64,000 nucleotides of DNA from Floricoccus penangensis (GTDB lineage Bacteria; Bacillota; Bacilli; Lactobacillales; Streptococcaceae): the NCBI RefSeq assembly GCF_001832885.1, contig NZ_MKIQ01000028.1:1-64000 (forward strand), in the 5' to 3' direction. Below the pieces are notes generated by a model that saw only the letters and a program-made list of their open reading frames with translations, searched no databases and had not been told where the DNA came from. Within the stretch, counting starts at the first letter, position 1; each line of letters starts with the position of its first letter. Below, piece by piece: positions 55,508 through 64,000 of the stretch. The translations under genes and the position numbers were made by a program.

Positions 55508-57562
55508 TTATTTTATAGATGTTGCAGTGAAGAGTTCTTCACCTAAAATTGCTTTTCCACTTGTTTTAACATTGTCTACTTGGAAGTCATCTTGATTAGT
55601 AACAATGATTGGTGTCATTGTTACATACCCAGCTTCTTTAATAGCTTTAACATCAAAACGAATTAACTCATCACCTGTCTTAACTTCTTGACCTTCTTTA
55701 ACAAAACCTTGGAAATGTTTACCATCAAGTTTTACTGTATCTAATCCAATATGAATTAATAATTCAACACCTTCTTTAGATATAAGACCAATAGCATGAT
55801 TAGTTGGGAAAATCATTTGTACAACTCCGTCAAATGGAGCAACTAGTACACCTTCATCTGGATCGATTAATGCACCATCGCCAATTAAGCGTTCAGCAAA
55901 CATTGGGTCAGGAGTATCAGTAATTGGAAGTAATTTACCAGATAATGGAACCTTAACTTCTAGTGATGTTTCTTGTGGATATACATCAGTTTGACGGATA
56001 GTAGAGATTGTTTCTTCTTCACGCGCAATATTGCTATCGATTTCTTCAACAACACCATCAACTTTGTTAAGTGCTGGAATTTTACGAAGTACGAATATCA
56101 TGAATAACGGAACTACAACAGCAATGACCATTGCAATAAAGAAATTCATCCATGATTTTGGTTGAATAGCAAGGATTCCTGGAAGTCCTCCAACCCCAAC
56201 AGAGTTAGCTCGAACACCAGTTAAAATTGAGAACATACCTGCAAGACCTGAACCAATCATTCCTGCTACAAATGGGTACAAATATTTAAGGTTAATACCA
56301 AACATTGCTGGCTCTGTAACACCTAGCCAAGCAGAGATGAGAGATGGAATTGAAATTTGTTCTTCACGTTCAAGATCATCCTTGCGGTTCTTCATTGTAC
56401 GTTTGTGTAAAAGGATAACCCCTGCAACTGCTGCACCTTGAGCAATATTTGATAGACAGATCATAGGCCATAGGTTTGTATACCCAAGGTCTGCAATCAA
56501 TTGGTAGTCGATAGCAAGTAAAGTATGGTGCAATCCAGTAATTACTAATGGGGCATATAGTGCACCAAATACTAAACCAAATAGCCAGTTTACTGAACTT
56601 GTAAGTCCTGCGTTAACGATTGTTGAAAGCCCTTGACCGATTTTCCAACCGATTGGACCAATAATTGTATGTGCTGCGATAATAGCTGGTAGTAATGAGA
56701 AAAATGGAACAAAAATCATTGCAATGGCTTCTGGTATTACTTTCCGTAACTGTTTCTCTAAGAAAACAAATAGCAAACCAGTGAATATTGCAGGTATTAT
56801 CTGAGCTTGGTAACCAATTTTTTCAATTTGGAATGAACCGAAGTTCCAAACCCATTCTTTTATACTACCATCTGCACGTGCAGCATTAACTGCATAGGCA
56901 TTTAATAATTGCGGACTTACCAATGTGATACCTAATATGATACCAAGAATCTCAGTTCCACCAAATTTACGAACAACACTCCAAACAACTCCAACTGGTA
57001 AGAAGTGGAAAATCGCTTCTGCTGGTAGCCATAAGAATGAATTTACCCCATTCCAAAATGGTGATACATCCGTTATTGAGTTATAGATTGCTGAACCATC
57101 AGCATTTGTTGCTGCTACTCCATCAATAATTTTTTGTCCCAATGCTTCAATTGGAACACCTTCAAGTAGATTACGGAAACCAAGAATTAGTCCCCCTACA
57201 ATAATTGCTGGTAATAATGGAGTAAAAATTTCAGCCAATGTTGCAATTAATCTCTGAATAATTGGTTGTTTTTTATTGGCTTGGGCTTTCGCTGCTTCCT
57301 TAGAAACTCCTTCAATACCTGAAACTTGACTAAAATCTTTATAAAAAATTGGTACATCATTACCAATAATTACTTGAAATTGTCCTGCATTTGTAAAAGT
57401 TCCTTTAACAACTGGAATTTTTTCAATTGCTTTAACATCTGCTTTTGAATCATCATTCAAAACAAAACGCATGCGAGTTGCACAATGAGTTACAGCTGCA
57501 ACGTTCTCTTTGCCTCCTATAGCAACGAGTAGGTCACGAGCTTCTTGATCGAATTTTCCCAT
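55508..57562 (-). CDS. treP: Trehalose PTS transporter, EIIBCA
   Basis: 684 aa. EIIB at the N-terminus with phospho-Cys27 (VAAVTHCATRMRF), EIIC with about ten helices (ATLAEIFTPLLPAIIVGGLILGFRNLL; GVTEPAMFGINLKYLYPF with the GITEP-type substrate motif), and EIIA at the C-terminus (ELLIHIGLDTVKLDGKHF with the phospho-His). Imports trehalose as trehalose 6-phosphate. First gene of treP-treA, divergent from treR. Confidence 0.95.
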   Translation of the reverse strand: MGKFDQEARDLLVAIGGKENVAAVTHCATRMRFVLNDDSKADVKAIEKIPVVKGTFTNAGQFQVIIGNDVPIFYKDFSQVSGIEGVSKEAAKAQANKKQPIIQRLIATLAEIFTPLLPAIIVGGLILGFRNLLEGVPIEALGQKIIDGVAATNADGSAIYNSITDVSPFWNGVNSFLWLPAEAIFHFLPVGVVWSVVRKFGGTEILGIILGITLVSPQLLNAYAVNAARADGSIKEWVWNFGSFQIEKIGYQAQIIPAIFTGLLFVFLEKQLRKVIPEAIAMIFVPFFSLLPAIIAAHTIIGPIGWKIGQGLSTIVNAGLTSSVNWLFGLVFGALYAPLVITGLHHTLLAIDYQLIADLGYTNLWPMICLSNIAQGAAVAGVILLHKRTMKNRKDDLEREEQISIPSLISAWLGVTEPAMFGINLKYLYPFVAGMIGSGLAGMFSILTGVRANSVGVGGLPGILAIQPKSWMNFFIAMVIAVVVPLFMIFVLRKIPALNKVDGVVEEIDSNIAREEETISTIRQTDVYPQETSLEVKVPLSGKLLPITDTPDPMFAERLIGDGALIDPDEGVLVAPFDGVVQMIFPTNHAIGLISKEGVELLIHIGLDTVKLDGKHFQGFVKEGQEVKTGDELIRFDVKAIKEAGYVTMTPIIVTNQDDFQVDNVKTSGKAILGEELFTATSIK

Positions 57563-57588
57563 CTTAGTCTCCTAAATAATTTTCTAAC

Positions 57589-57601
57589 CTGTACATACAA
57601 G
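57589..57601. promoter_or_regulatory. Putative TreR operator
   Basis: Palindrome-like TGTACATACA core (minus strand CTTGTATGTACAG), shortly downstream of the treP -10; resembles tre operators (TTGTATATACAA) of other Firmicutes. Confidence 0.7.
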
Positions 57602-57612
57602 TTGTTAATAAA

Positions 57613-57641
57613 ATTATAAACTATTTATTTTCCATTTGCAA
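57613..57641 (-). promoter_or_regulatory. Promoter of treP
   Basis: Minus strand TTGCAA (57636-57641), 17-bp spacer, TATAAT (57613-57618). Confidence 0.85.
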
Positions 57642-57650
57642 CCGTTTACA
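57637..57650. promoter_or_regulatory. cre site overlapping the treP -35
   Basis: TGCAACCGTTTACA matches the cre consensus TGNAANCGNTNNCA at every fixed position. Overlap with the -35 predicts CcpA repression of treP in preferred sugars. Confidence 0.88.
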
Positions 57651-57687
57651 AATAAATTTAAAAAAATATTTTTTTCTTCAAAAAATC

Positions 57688-57696
57688 TGCTAAAAT
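57688..57696 (+). promoter_or_regulatory. Extended -10 giving a leaderless treR mRNA
   Basis: TGC-TAAAAT followed by ATATAT and ATG at 57703; six nt between -10 and start codon, no ribosome site. Confidence 0.7.
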
Positions 57697-57702
57697 ATAT
57701 AT

Positions 57703-58419
57703 ATGAAAAAATATGAATTAATCTTTCAAGATTTAGAAAATAAAATATTAAAAAAAATTTATGATGAAGGGGAATTCCTTCCAAGCGAAATGGAATTATC
57801 TGACTACTATGAAGCCAGCAGAGCTACTATAAGACAAGCTCTAAATATACTAGAAAGCCGTGGTTTTATTCAAAAACAAAAAGGCAAAGGAAGTTTGGTA
57901 ATTTCATCAGAAAAACTCAATTTTCCTATTTCTGGTTTAACAAGTTATAAAGAACTTCAAGAAAGTTTAGATTTCAATAGTTCAACTACAGTATTGAAGT
58001 TTGAAAAAATCCAAATTGACGAGGGACTTCATCTCTTAACACTGCTTCCAAAAGATTCATATGCTTGGCATATTTTAAGAGCTCGAAAAATAGAAGGAAA
58101 ATATTCTGTTTTAGACCGCGATTACCTTCTGTATGATCTTGCACCTGATTTAACAGAAGATATACTACAAAATTCTCTTTATGAATATTTAGAGGATGAA
58201 CTGGGTCTTGTTATTTCATATGCAAATAAAGAAATAACAATTGATTTTCTTGACGAAGATGATCGTAAATATATAGATTTAGCTAAAATTGATCATCATG
58301 TCGTTAGTGTGAAAAGTCACGTATATCTTGCTGATACCACTCCGCTTCAATATACCGAAAGTCGCCATCAAGTTGATAAATTTAGATTTACTGAATTCGC
58401 AAGAAGACAGAAAATATAA
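57703..58419 (+). CDS. treR: GntR-family trehalose operon repressor
   Basis: 238 aa. N-terminal GntR winged helix (ENKILKKIYDEGEFLPSEMELSDYYEASRATIRQALNILESRGFIQKQKGKGSLV) and C-terminal UTRA ligand domain (ILRARKIEGKYSVLDRDYLLYDLAP...YTESRHQVDKFRF). Divergent from treP, so it very likely binds the operator between them and responds to trehalose 6-phosphate (family knowledge). Confidence 0.93.
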   Translation: MKKYELIFQDLENKILKKIYDEGEFLPSEMELSDYYEASRATIRQALNILESRGFIQKQKGKGSLVISSEKLNFPISGLTSYKELQESLDFNSSTTVLKFEKIQIDEGLHLLTLLPKDSYAWHILRARKIEGKYSVLDRDYLLYDLAPDLTEDILQNSLYEYLEDELGLVISYANKEITIDFLDEDDRKYIDLAKIDHHVVSVKSHVYLADTTPLQYTESRHQVDKFRFTEFARRQKI

Positions 58420-58457
58420 AAAAAGCCTAGGAATACTTCTCTTCCTAGGCTTTTTTT
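58418..58457. terminator. Bidirectional terminator between treR and stkP
   Basis: AAAAAAAGCCTAGGAA and TTCCTAGGCTTTTTTT around an 8-nt loop. Confidence 0.95.
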
Positions 58458-58473
58458 GTAATTAGCTGAGTTC

Positions 58474-60492
58474 TTAATTTGAACTATCATCGTATGTTTT
58501 AGAATCATCATCTGTTTTTTTATTAGTATCTTCTTCTGTTTTTTTACTAGCATTAGCATCAGCTTCGGCTTTTTTCTTAGCTTCTTCTTCAGCTTTTTTC
58601 TTAGCTTCTTCTTCAGCTTTTTTCTTAGCTTCATCTTCCGCTTTTTTCTTAGCTTCGTCATCTTCAGCTTTTTTCTTAGCTTCTTCTTCAGCTTTCTTCT
58701 TAGCTTCATCTTCAGCTTTTTTCTTCTCAGCTTCTACTGCCCTTTTAGCCTCAGCTGCACCAGCTTCATCGTATACATAATAATGTAGAACTATTTTATC
58801 CTTTTTAGGATTAAATAAACTACTTGCAGAAATATTTTGATCAATAACCAGACTAACTAAACTTTCATCAATCGTCTTTTGTGGTACTAATTTAATATTT
58901 GATTCAGGAACTCCCATATTGTTAAGAGTCGCTTTAGCATTTTCAAGTGAGCTGTTGATTACATCAGGCATAGTAGCATTTTTACCACCGTCACTTACTT
59001 TAAAAGTAATTTTATCATCAGAAGTTTTATCAAAAAACTCATTCTTTTTAGGATCCTGACTAATTATTTCATTAGTAGCATAATTATCGTCAGTCACTAC
59101 TTTTTTAACAATTTGTGATTGTGAAATACCAAAATTCTTTACTAAATCTGAAACAGCATCATCATAAGATTGGCCAACATAGTTTGAAAGTTCAATTACA
59201 TTTGGTCCCATTGATATAAAAATATCAATTTTAGACCCAGTTTTCTTTGAAGTCCCTATTGTTGGATTCGTTCTAATAACTTTATCCTTATCAATAGTAC
59301 CATTTATTTCTTTTGTAACTTTCCCTACTTCTAGGCCAGCTTTTTTAATTTCATCTTTTGCTTGTTCCACCGTCATACCATTTACTTCCGGTACTCGTAC
59401 GTCCTTAGGTGTCGTTACAATCACTAAACCAATTATCAAAGCTAATACCGCAGCAATTATTGCTCCAATAATAAGTTTTCTCTTATTTTTCTTTTCTTTT
59501 TTTTCTTGAATTTCATTTTTTTCAGGTTCATCTTTTAAAGTATCTGCACTTACTTTTTTAACTAAGTCCTCTGTATCTGACTTATCTACTAAGACTCTTG
59601 GTAATACCTTTGTGGCACCTTCATCATCTTCTTTTATGAATACCAATTTTGGTTCATCTTTCCTATCTAAAGAAGTTGATGTTGAAAGATCTGTAAGCAT
59701 TTCAGATACATTTTTATAACGATCATCAAGAGATTTAGCAGTTGCTTTAATAGCAACATTTTCTAAGGCTTGAGGAACATCTGAGTTTACTTTTCTAATA
59801 GATGGTAATGGTTTTTGAAAATGTTGCAGAGCGATTGTAACTGCACTATCCCCATCAAAAGGTACATCTCCTACAAGCATTTCATATAAAACAATACCAA
59901 TAGCATATATATCACTTTGTACAGTTGCTTTCGAACCACGTGCTTGTTCAGGTGAAAGGTAGTGTACACTACCAAACATACTATTAGTTTGAGTTAAACT
60001 AGTCTCCGCAAATGCCATAGCGATACCAAAATCGGTGACTTTTGCATTACCATCTTCACTAATTAGAATATTTTGTGGTTTTAAATCACGGTGAATTATT
60101 CCTCTATCATGTGCCATTTGCATAGCAGATAAAATTTGACTAGCGAAATGAATTGCTTCTTCATTAGAAAGATGCCCTTTTTCTTGAATGTATTCTTTTA
60201 ATGTTTTACCTGCCACATATTCCATCACGATGTACTGTTGCTTGTCGTTATCACCTACATCAGAAATTCCGACAATATTTGGATGAGTAAGTTCCGACAT
60301 AGCATAAGCTTCTCGTTGGAACCTTGCAGTCGCAATACTATCATTTTCAAAATTTGATCGTAATACTTTAATTGCTACTAAACGATTATCAAGAAATCTA
60401 TCTTCAGCCAAGTAGACATTTGCCATACCTCCACGGCCAATTTCTTTAATAACCATGTAACGTTCTGCAAATATTTTACCTACTCGAATCAT
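58474..60492 (-). CDS. stkP: PASTA-domain Ser/Thr protein kinase
   Basis: 672 aa from ATG 60492 (GGAGG 8 nt upstream; earlier in-frame Met codons lie in pppL). Kinase domain: [43 protein letters not shown]. Juxtamembrane region, one membrane helix ([20 protein letters not shown], about 345-365) and three extracellular PASTA domains to about residue 575. The last ~85 residues are a Lys/Ala/Glu repeat tail, unusual for this family. Senses muropeptides or lipid II and phosphorylates division proteins. Overlaps pppL by 17 nt. Confidence 0.96.
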   Translation of the reverse strand: MIRVGKIFAERYMVIKEIGRGGMANVYLAEDRFLDNRLVAIKVLRSNFENDSIATARFQREAYAMSELTHPNIVGISDVGDNDKQQYIVMEYVAGKTLKEYIQEKGHLSNEEAIHFASQILSAMQMAHDRGIIHRDLKPQNILISEDGNAKVTDFGIAMAFAETSLTQTNSMFGSVHYLSPEQARGSKATVQSDIYAIGIVLYEMLVGDVPFDGDSAVTIALQHFQKPLPSIRKVNSDVPQALENVAIKATAKSLDDRYKNVSEMLTDLSTSTSLDRKDEPKLVFIKEDDEGATKVLPRVLVDKSDTEDLVKKVSADTLKDEPEKNEIQEKKEKKNKRKLIIGAIIAAVLALIIGLVIVTTPKDVRVPEVNGMTVEQAKDEIKKAGLEVGKVTKEINGTIDKDKVIRTNPTIGTSKKTGSKIDIFISMGPNVIELSNYVGQSYDDAVSDLVKNFGISQSQIVKKVVTDDNYATNEIISQDPKKNEFFDKTSDDKITFKVSDGGKNATMPDVINSSLENAKATLNNMGVPESNIKLVPQKTIDESLVSLVIDQNISASSLFNPKKDKIVLHYYVYDEAGAAEAKRAVEAEKKKAEDEAKKKAEEEAKKKAEDDEAKKKAEDEAKKKAEEEAKKKAEEEAKKKAEADANASKKTEEDTNKKTDDDSKTYDDSSN
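58564..58725 (-). repeat. Coding repeat of 8-residue KKKAEEEA units in the StkP tail
   Basis: About seven 24-bp units encoding KKKAE(D/E)EA, one with an inserted Asp. The pattern predicts a single highly charged alpha helix or coiled coil after the PASTA domains, ending in a Thr/Asp/Lys-rich tail. Confidence 0.9.
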
Positions 60493-61240
60493 TAGACAAA
60501 CCTCCATTCTCATATTGAATCAGAATAACAGTAATATTATCTAATCCACCATAAGTATTAGCAAGTTCAATCAAAGTTTCAGCTTTCTTTTCAAGTGCAT
60601 CATAACCTTTAATAACTCCAACAATTTCAGCATTACTTACCATATTAGTCAAACCATCACTACTGATAAGAATATAGTCATTTTTTTCAAGGTCGAAAAC
60701 ATAAATATCAGGTTCTAAAAATGTTTGTTGCCCAATACTCTTTGTAACAATATTTTTATTTGGATGATTTTCTGCTTGTTCAGGAGTAAGCTCTCCTGCA
60801 TCAACAAGCTCTTGAACTAAAGAGTGATCTTTAGTAATTTTTATTAATTGATTTCCTCTAATAACTTGTGTTCTACTATCACCGACATGAGCACAAATAA
60901 GTTTATCGCCAAGGATGATAACTGCTTCAAGAGTTGTACCCATGCCTTTATAATCGTCTAAATTACCTAAGTCAGCAATATTTTGATTTTCAAGGGAAAT
61001 TTTCTCCGTTAACCAAGTAGAGATTTGATCCATTGAATTATTCTTATCAAAATTAGTATCTTTCCATTGTTTTCCAATATCTTCAACAGTAAGACGACTA
61101 GCAACATTACCAGCCTTGTGTCCACCCATTCCATCTGCTAAGATAAAAATCTTTTGTCCTGCTTTATTTATATATACATCAGCGAAATCTTGATTAGTAA
61201 CGCGCTTTACACCGACGTCTGTAAGTACTGTAAATTTCAT
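60476..61240 (-). CDS. pppL: PP2C-family protein phosphatase
   Basis: 254 aa from ATG 61240 (AAAGG 6 nt upstream; ATG two codons earlier is too close to the site). Metal-binding Asp motifs: [57 protein letters not shown]. Dephosphorylates targets of the downstream kinase. The end overlaps stkP by 17 nt. Confidence 0.95.
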   Translation of the reverse strand: MKFTVLTDVGVKRVTNQDFADVYINKAGQKIFILADGMGGHKAGNVASRLTVEDIGKQWKDTNFDKNNSMDQISTWLTEKISLENQNIADLGNLDDYKGMGTTLEAVIILGDKLICAHVGDSRTQVIRGNQLIKITKDHSLVQELVDAGELTPEQAENHPNKNIVTKSIGQQTFLEPDIYVFDLEKNDYILISSDGLTNMVSNAEIVGVIKGYDALEKKAETLIELANTYGGLDNITVILIQYENGGLSNDSSR

Positions 61241-61267
61241 AACCATCCTTTCAGAATATTGATTGGT

Positions 61268-62584
61268 TTATTTTTTTCGAAACTTTGCAATAAAGAACCC
61301 ATCAGTATGATAAAGTTCCGGAGTAAGCATCATACAGCCATCCTTAACAATATCCTCTTTTTCATTAGTTATTAATATTTGTTCAAAGTCTTCATTTTGT
61401 TCCAAAAATTTCTCAACTACTTGGAAGTTTTCTTCATCAAAAATCGTACATGTGCTGTAAACCATTATACCATTCTTTTTAATTGTTTTACCAACATTTT
61501 CAAGAATAGACAATTGAATTTCTTGCAAGCCTTGAAAATCAGTAGTCTCTTTACGGTATTTAATATCAGGTTTTCTCCTAATTAATCCCATACCACTACA
61601 TGGTGCATCAACCAAAGCCTTATCAAATACCTCGCCCCCAAAATGCTCAAAGGCTTTACTTGCATCAACTTTTTCAGTTGAAATCTTATCTGACAATTTT
61701 AATCTTTCAGCATTGTCATTAATAAGTTTTAACTTATGATCATATAAATCCAAAGCTGTAATATGACCATCTTTAAGATACTCAGCCATATGAACAGTTT
61801 TTCCACCAGGTGCTGCACAGGCATCAAGAATCTTATCGTTTTCTGATATTTCCATTGCCGGAGCAACTAATTGACTTGATTCATCTTGGATGGTGATTAA
61901 GCCATTTTTAAAATCATCTGTAACTGCAAAATTCCCTGTATCAGCTAAAATTGCTGTAGATGCAATTTTACTTTTTCCAACAGTAAATCTTGAATCTAGC
62001 TTATCAAATTCACTATCAAAGTCAACTAAATTTGTATTAACTCTCAGGCTATTTTTGCTAGGAGTTTCTAAACTTTCAAGGATTGCAAGTGTTCTTTCTT
62101 TTCCATATTGATTTGTAAATTTTTTAATTAGAAAAGTTGGCATACTGTATTGAATTGAAAGTCTTTCAGTCTCATTTTTAATCTGAGAGAAATCAGCTCT
62201 TTCCGTACGGATAAAATTTCGTAAGACTCCGTTTACAAATCCCGAAAGTCGTTTATCACCTTGAAGTTTAGCGATTTTTACGGCTTCATCAACAACAGCA
62301 TTATCAGGCACTTTATCCATATATACGATTTGATAGATTGAAAGTAGCAATAAATTTTTAACCCATTTTTTAGTTTTTTTAATAAAAGGTTTTAAATACC
62401 ACTCTAAAGTCATTTTATGGCTTATAGTTCCGTACACTATATTTGTAGCCATTGATTTGTCTAAGGCAGTTAAATTAGATTGTTTAAGGGCATCATTAAG
62501 TGCAATATTAGCATAGGCCTCTTCATTGAACACTTGATTAATTACATTTAATGCTAGGTCTCTTGGATTATTATTCTTGCCCAA
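61268..62584 (-). CDS. rsmB: 16S rRNA (cytosine967-C5)-methyltransferase RsmB
   Basis: 438 aa. N-terminal NusB-like RNA-binding domain (to about residue 140) and a methyltransferase domain: [41 protein letters not shown] (catalytic Cys in PC), [12 protein letters not shown] (second Cys). Overlaps fmt by 14 nt, the normal fmt-rsmB-pppL-stkP order. Confidence 0.95.
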   Translation of the reverse strand: MGKNNNPRDLALNVINQVFNEEAYANIALNDALKQSNLTALDKSMATNIVYGTISHKMTLEWYLKPFIKKTKKWVKNLLLLSIYQIVYMDKVPDNAVVDEAVKIAKLQGDKRLSGFVNGVLRNFIRTERADFSQIKNETERLSIQYSMPTFLIKKFTNQYGKERTLAILESLETPSKNSLRVNTNLVDFDSEFDKLDSRFTVGKSKIASTAILADTGNFAVTDDFKNGLITIQDESSQLVAPAMEISENDKILDACAAPGGKTVHMAEYLKDGHITALDLYDHKLKLINDNAERLKLSDKISTEKVDASKAFEHFGGEVFDKALVDAPCSGMGLIRRKPDIKYRKETTDFQGLQEIQLSILENVGKTIKKNGIMVYSTCTIFDEENFQVVEKFLEQNEDFEQILITNEKEDIVKDGCMMLTPELYHTDGFFIAKFRKK

Positions 62585-63506
62585 ATTTATCTCCTTCTTT
62601 TAGGTCACGACCTACTCCATTTAGAAAATCATTTATTTTCATTTTTGGTTTTCCAGCAGGTTGAACTGTTAGTAATTCAATAGCACCCGCACCCGTACCA
62701 ACAACTAATGAATTTTTAGTGCGTTCTACTATTTGACCAGGTTTCCCTGATTTATCTGATACTTTTGCCTCGTAAATTTTAAAACGATTTTCATTCAAAT
62801 AAGTATGAGCAACTGGCCATGGATACATTCCGCGAATTTGGTTGAATATTTGTCTTGCTGATTTATTCCAGTCAATTTTTTCTTCCTCAGGAGTTATATT
62901 TGGACTATAAGTTACTAAATCTTCATCTTGTACTTGAGGAGTAATATCACCTGATAGATAAGCTGGTAAAGTTTCTAATAATAGGTCACGTCCTGCTAAA
63001 CTTAGCTTTTGGAACATTGTCCCAACATTATCTTCTTCTGTAATTTCCACTTCAACTTGACTGATAATATCTCCAGCGTCCATCTTCTTAACCATTTCCA
63101 TGATAGTTACACCAGTTTTATCATCGCCATTGATGATTGAATAATGAACTGGAGCTCCTCCACGATATTTAGGTAATAAGCTTGCATGGACATTAACTGC
63201 TTTATCAATAGAGTTAAGAAGTTTTTCAGGTAGAAATTGACCAAATGCTGCCGTTACAATCAAATCAGCTCCCAATGAAATTATCTCATCAAGTTCAGGA
63301 CTATTACTTAGTTTTTCAGGTTGAAGTACTTTTAGACCATGCTTAAGAGCTGCTTCTTTAACAGGGGTCATTTTAATTTCTTTTTTTCTTCCAACTGCTC
63401 TATCTGGTTGTGTAACCACGGCTAAAACTTCATAGCCTTTCTCAATCAATCCATCTAAAACAGGAACTGAAAAATCAGGGGTTCCCATAAAAATTATTTT
63501 TGTCAT
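62571..63506 (-). CDS. fmt: Methionyl-tRNA formyltransferase
   Basis: 311 aa. [21 protein letters not shown], catalytic region [34 protein letters not shown] and the C-terminal tRNA-binding domain. Formylates initiator Met-tRNA using 10-formyl-THF. It follows priA by about 13 nt. Full length. Confidence 0.96.
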   Translation of the reverse strand: MTKIIFMGTPDFSVPVLDGLIEKGYEVLAVVTQPDRAVGRKKEIKMTPVKEAALKHGLKVLQPEKLSNSPELDEIISLGADLIVTAAFGQFLPEKLLNSIDKAVNVHASLLPKYRGGAPVHYSIINGDDKTGVTIMEMVKKMDAGDIISQVEVEITEEDNVGTMFQKLSLAGRDLLLETLPAYLSGDITPQVQDEDLVTYSPNITPEEEKIDWNKSARQIFNQIRGMYPWPVAHTYLNENRFKIYEAKVSDKSGKPGQIVERTKNSLVVGTGAGAIELLTVQPAGKPKMKINDFLNGVGRDLKEGDKFGQE

Positions 63507-63519
63507 TAGTTTAATTCTC

Positions 63520-64000
63520 CTAAATAAAATTCTGCGGCTCGCTATCGATTATAATGCGAAGTCCTTTATTGTTCTTATCCTGTGTCATTTCCAATACTTG
63601 ATTTAAGGCAATTTGCAATTCTTCCTCAAAGCGATATTTAATGAGTATTTGATAATGGTACATATTATGAGTTCGAGCAATAGGTTTAGCTGTAGGTCCC
63701 AAAATCTTAGCTTTATCCGTTACTTTTGAAGCAAGAAGGCTCATTATTTCATAACTTTTCTTGATCGCTTCCTCTTCGTTCTTATGGCTAACCACAATTT
63801 GAACTGTATAGAAATATGGTGGATAAGCCAAGGTTCTTCTATATTGCATTTCTTGCTTATAAAACGCCTCATAATCATGATGTTCAGCTAATTTTATTGC
63901 ATAGTGTTCTGGGTTGAAGGTTTGAATGATTACTTCCCCCTCTTTATCGGCGCGCCCGGCACGTCCAGCCACCTGTGTCAAAAGTTGAAATGTTCTTTCA
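63520..64000 (-). CDS. priA: Primosomal protein N' (PriA), C-terminal fragment
   Basis: About 160 C-terminal residues; the frame is open to the window edge, so the N-terminal ~640 residues lie outside. [33 protein letters not shown] is helicase motif VI of PriA, followed by the C-terminal domain [26 protein letters not shown]. Restarts stalled replication forks. Heads the fmt-rsmB-pppL-stkP group. Confidence 0.95.
   Translation of the reverse strand, partial: ERTFQLLTQVAGRAGRADKEGEVIIQTFNPEHYAIKLAEHHDYEAFYKQEMQYRRTLAYPPYFYTVQIVVSHKNEEEAIKKSYEIMSLLASKVTDKAKILGPTAKPIARTHNMYHYQILIKYRFEEELQIALNQVLEMTQDKNNKGLRIIIDSEPQNFI

Noticed and set aside
58368-58709. A 113-residue Lys/Arg/Leu-rich frame on the minus strand
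   Set aside because: It is the shifted-frame shadow of the repetitive StkP tail and has no ribosome site.

Overview
The window is chromosomal DNA from a low-GC Gram-positive coccus of the Streptococcaceae, most likely a Lactococcus or Floricoccus relative. The evidence is the gene content and order: liaFSR/cesFSR next to HAD-cyclophilin-S1, priA-fmt-rsmB-pppL-stkP, pyrH-frr-cvfB-msrA-yozE, SNF2-hypothetical-murC, HAD-gyrB, rodA, and an aroD-E-B-C-tyrA-aroA-K-pheA operon. Several genes start with TTG or GTG. No tRNA, rRNA, CRISPR array, intact insertion sequence or prophage was seen, so the genus call is inference.

Layout. 1-4.4 kb: the tail of a repeat-rich LPXTG wall protein, a uracil-DNA-glycosylase-like protein, two lipoproteins (one an orphan sugar-type binding protein) and a VTT-family membrane protein. 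4.4-5.0 kb: a mazEF toxin-antitoxin pair. 5.1-15.1 kb: an antimicrobial-peptide defence island. It holds an XRE/cupin regulator, a VanZ-RDD protein and a Bce-type two-component system in one operon, divergent azlCD, and a second operon of yxeA, a BceA-type ATPase and two paralogous BceB-type permeases, with a broken copy of a permease 3' end. 15.2-24 kb: the complete post-DAHP aromatic amino-acid operon, led by an rRNA methyltransferase gene. 24-34 kb: ltaS, gyrB, a HAD protein, an Lsa-like ABC-F protein, butA, an orphan PTS IIB and rodA. 34-38.5 kb: a VTT protein, an S1 protein without a start codon, cyclophilin, a Cof-type HAD and liaRSF. 38.6-50.6 kb: murC, SNF2 helicase, an HdeD-like protein, yidD, a polysaccharide deacetylase, two acetyltransferases, an oxidoreductase, a nitrilase and an ABC exporter. 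50.6-58.4 kb: yozE-msrA-cvfB, frr-pyrH and the trehalose locus treA-treP/treR. 58.5-64 kb: stkP, pppL, rsmB, fmt and the 3' end of priA.

How the genes fit together. Much of the window concerns cell-envelope construction and its defence: ltaS, rodA, murC and the deacetylase build or edit the wall, StkP/PppL and LiaFSR monitor it, and the Bce-type module with VanZ and Lsa deals with drugs and peptides. The main regulatory findings come from the DNA itself. The two Bce-type promoters share an identical response-regulator site geometry. azlCD and the XRE operon share a divergent promoter region with a perfect palindromic operator. Four genes have an extended -10 exactly six bases before the start codon and so appear leaderless. 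The cyclophilin and S1 frames meet at an A9 tract that reads A AAA AAC TAA, where frameshifting or slippage would fuse them. A short promoter-terminator unit may encode a small RNA.
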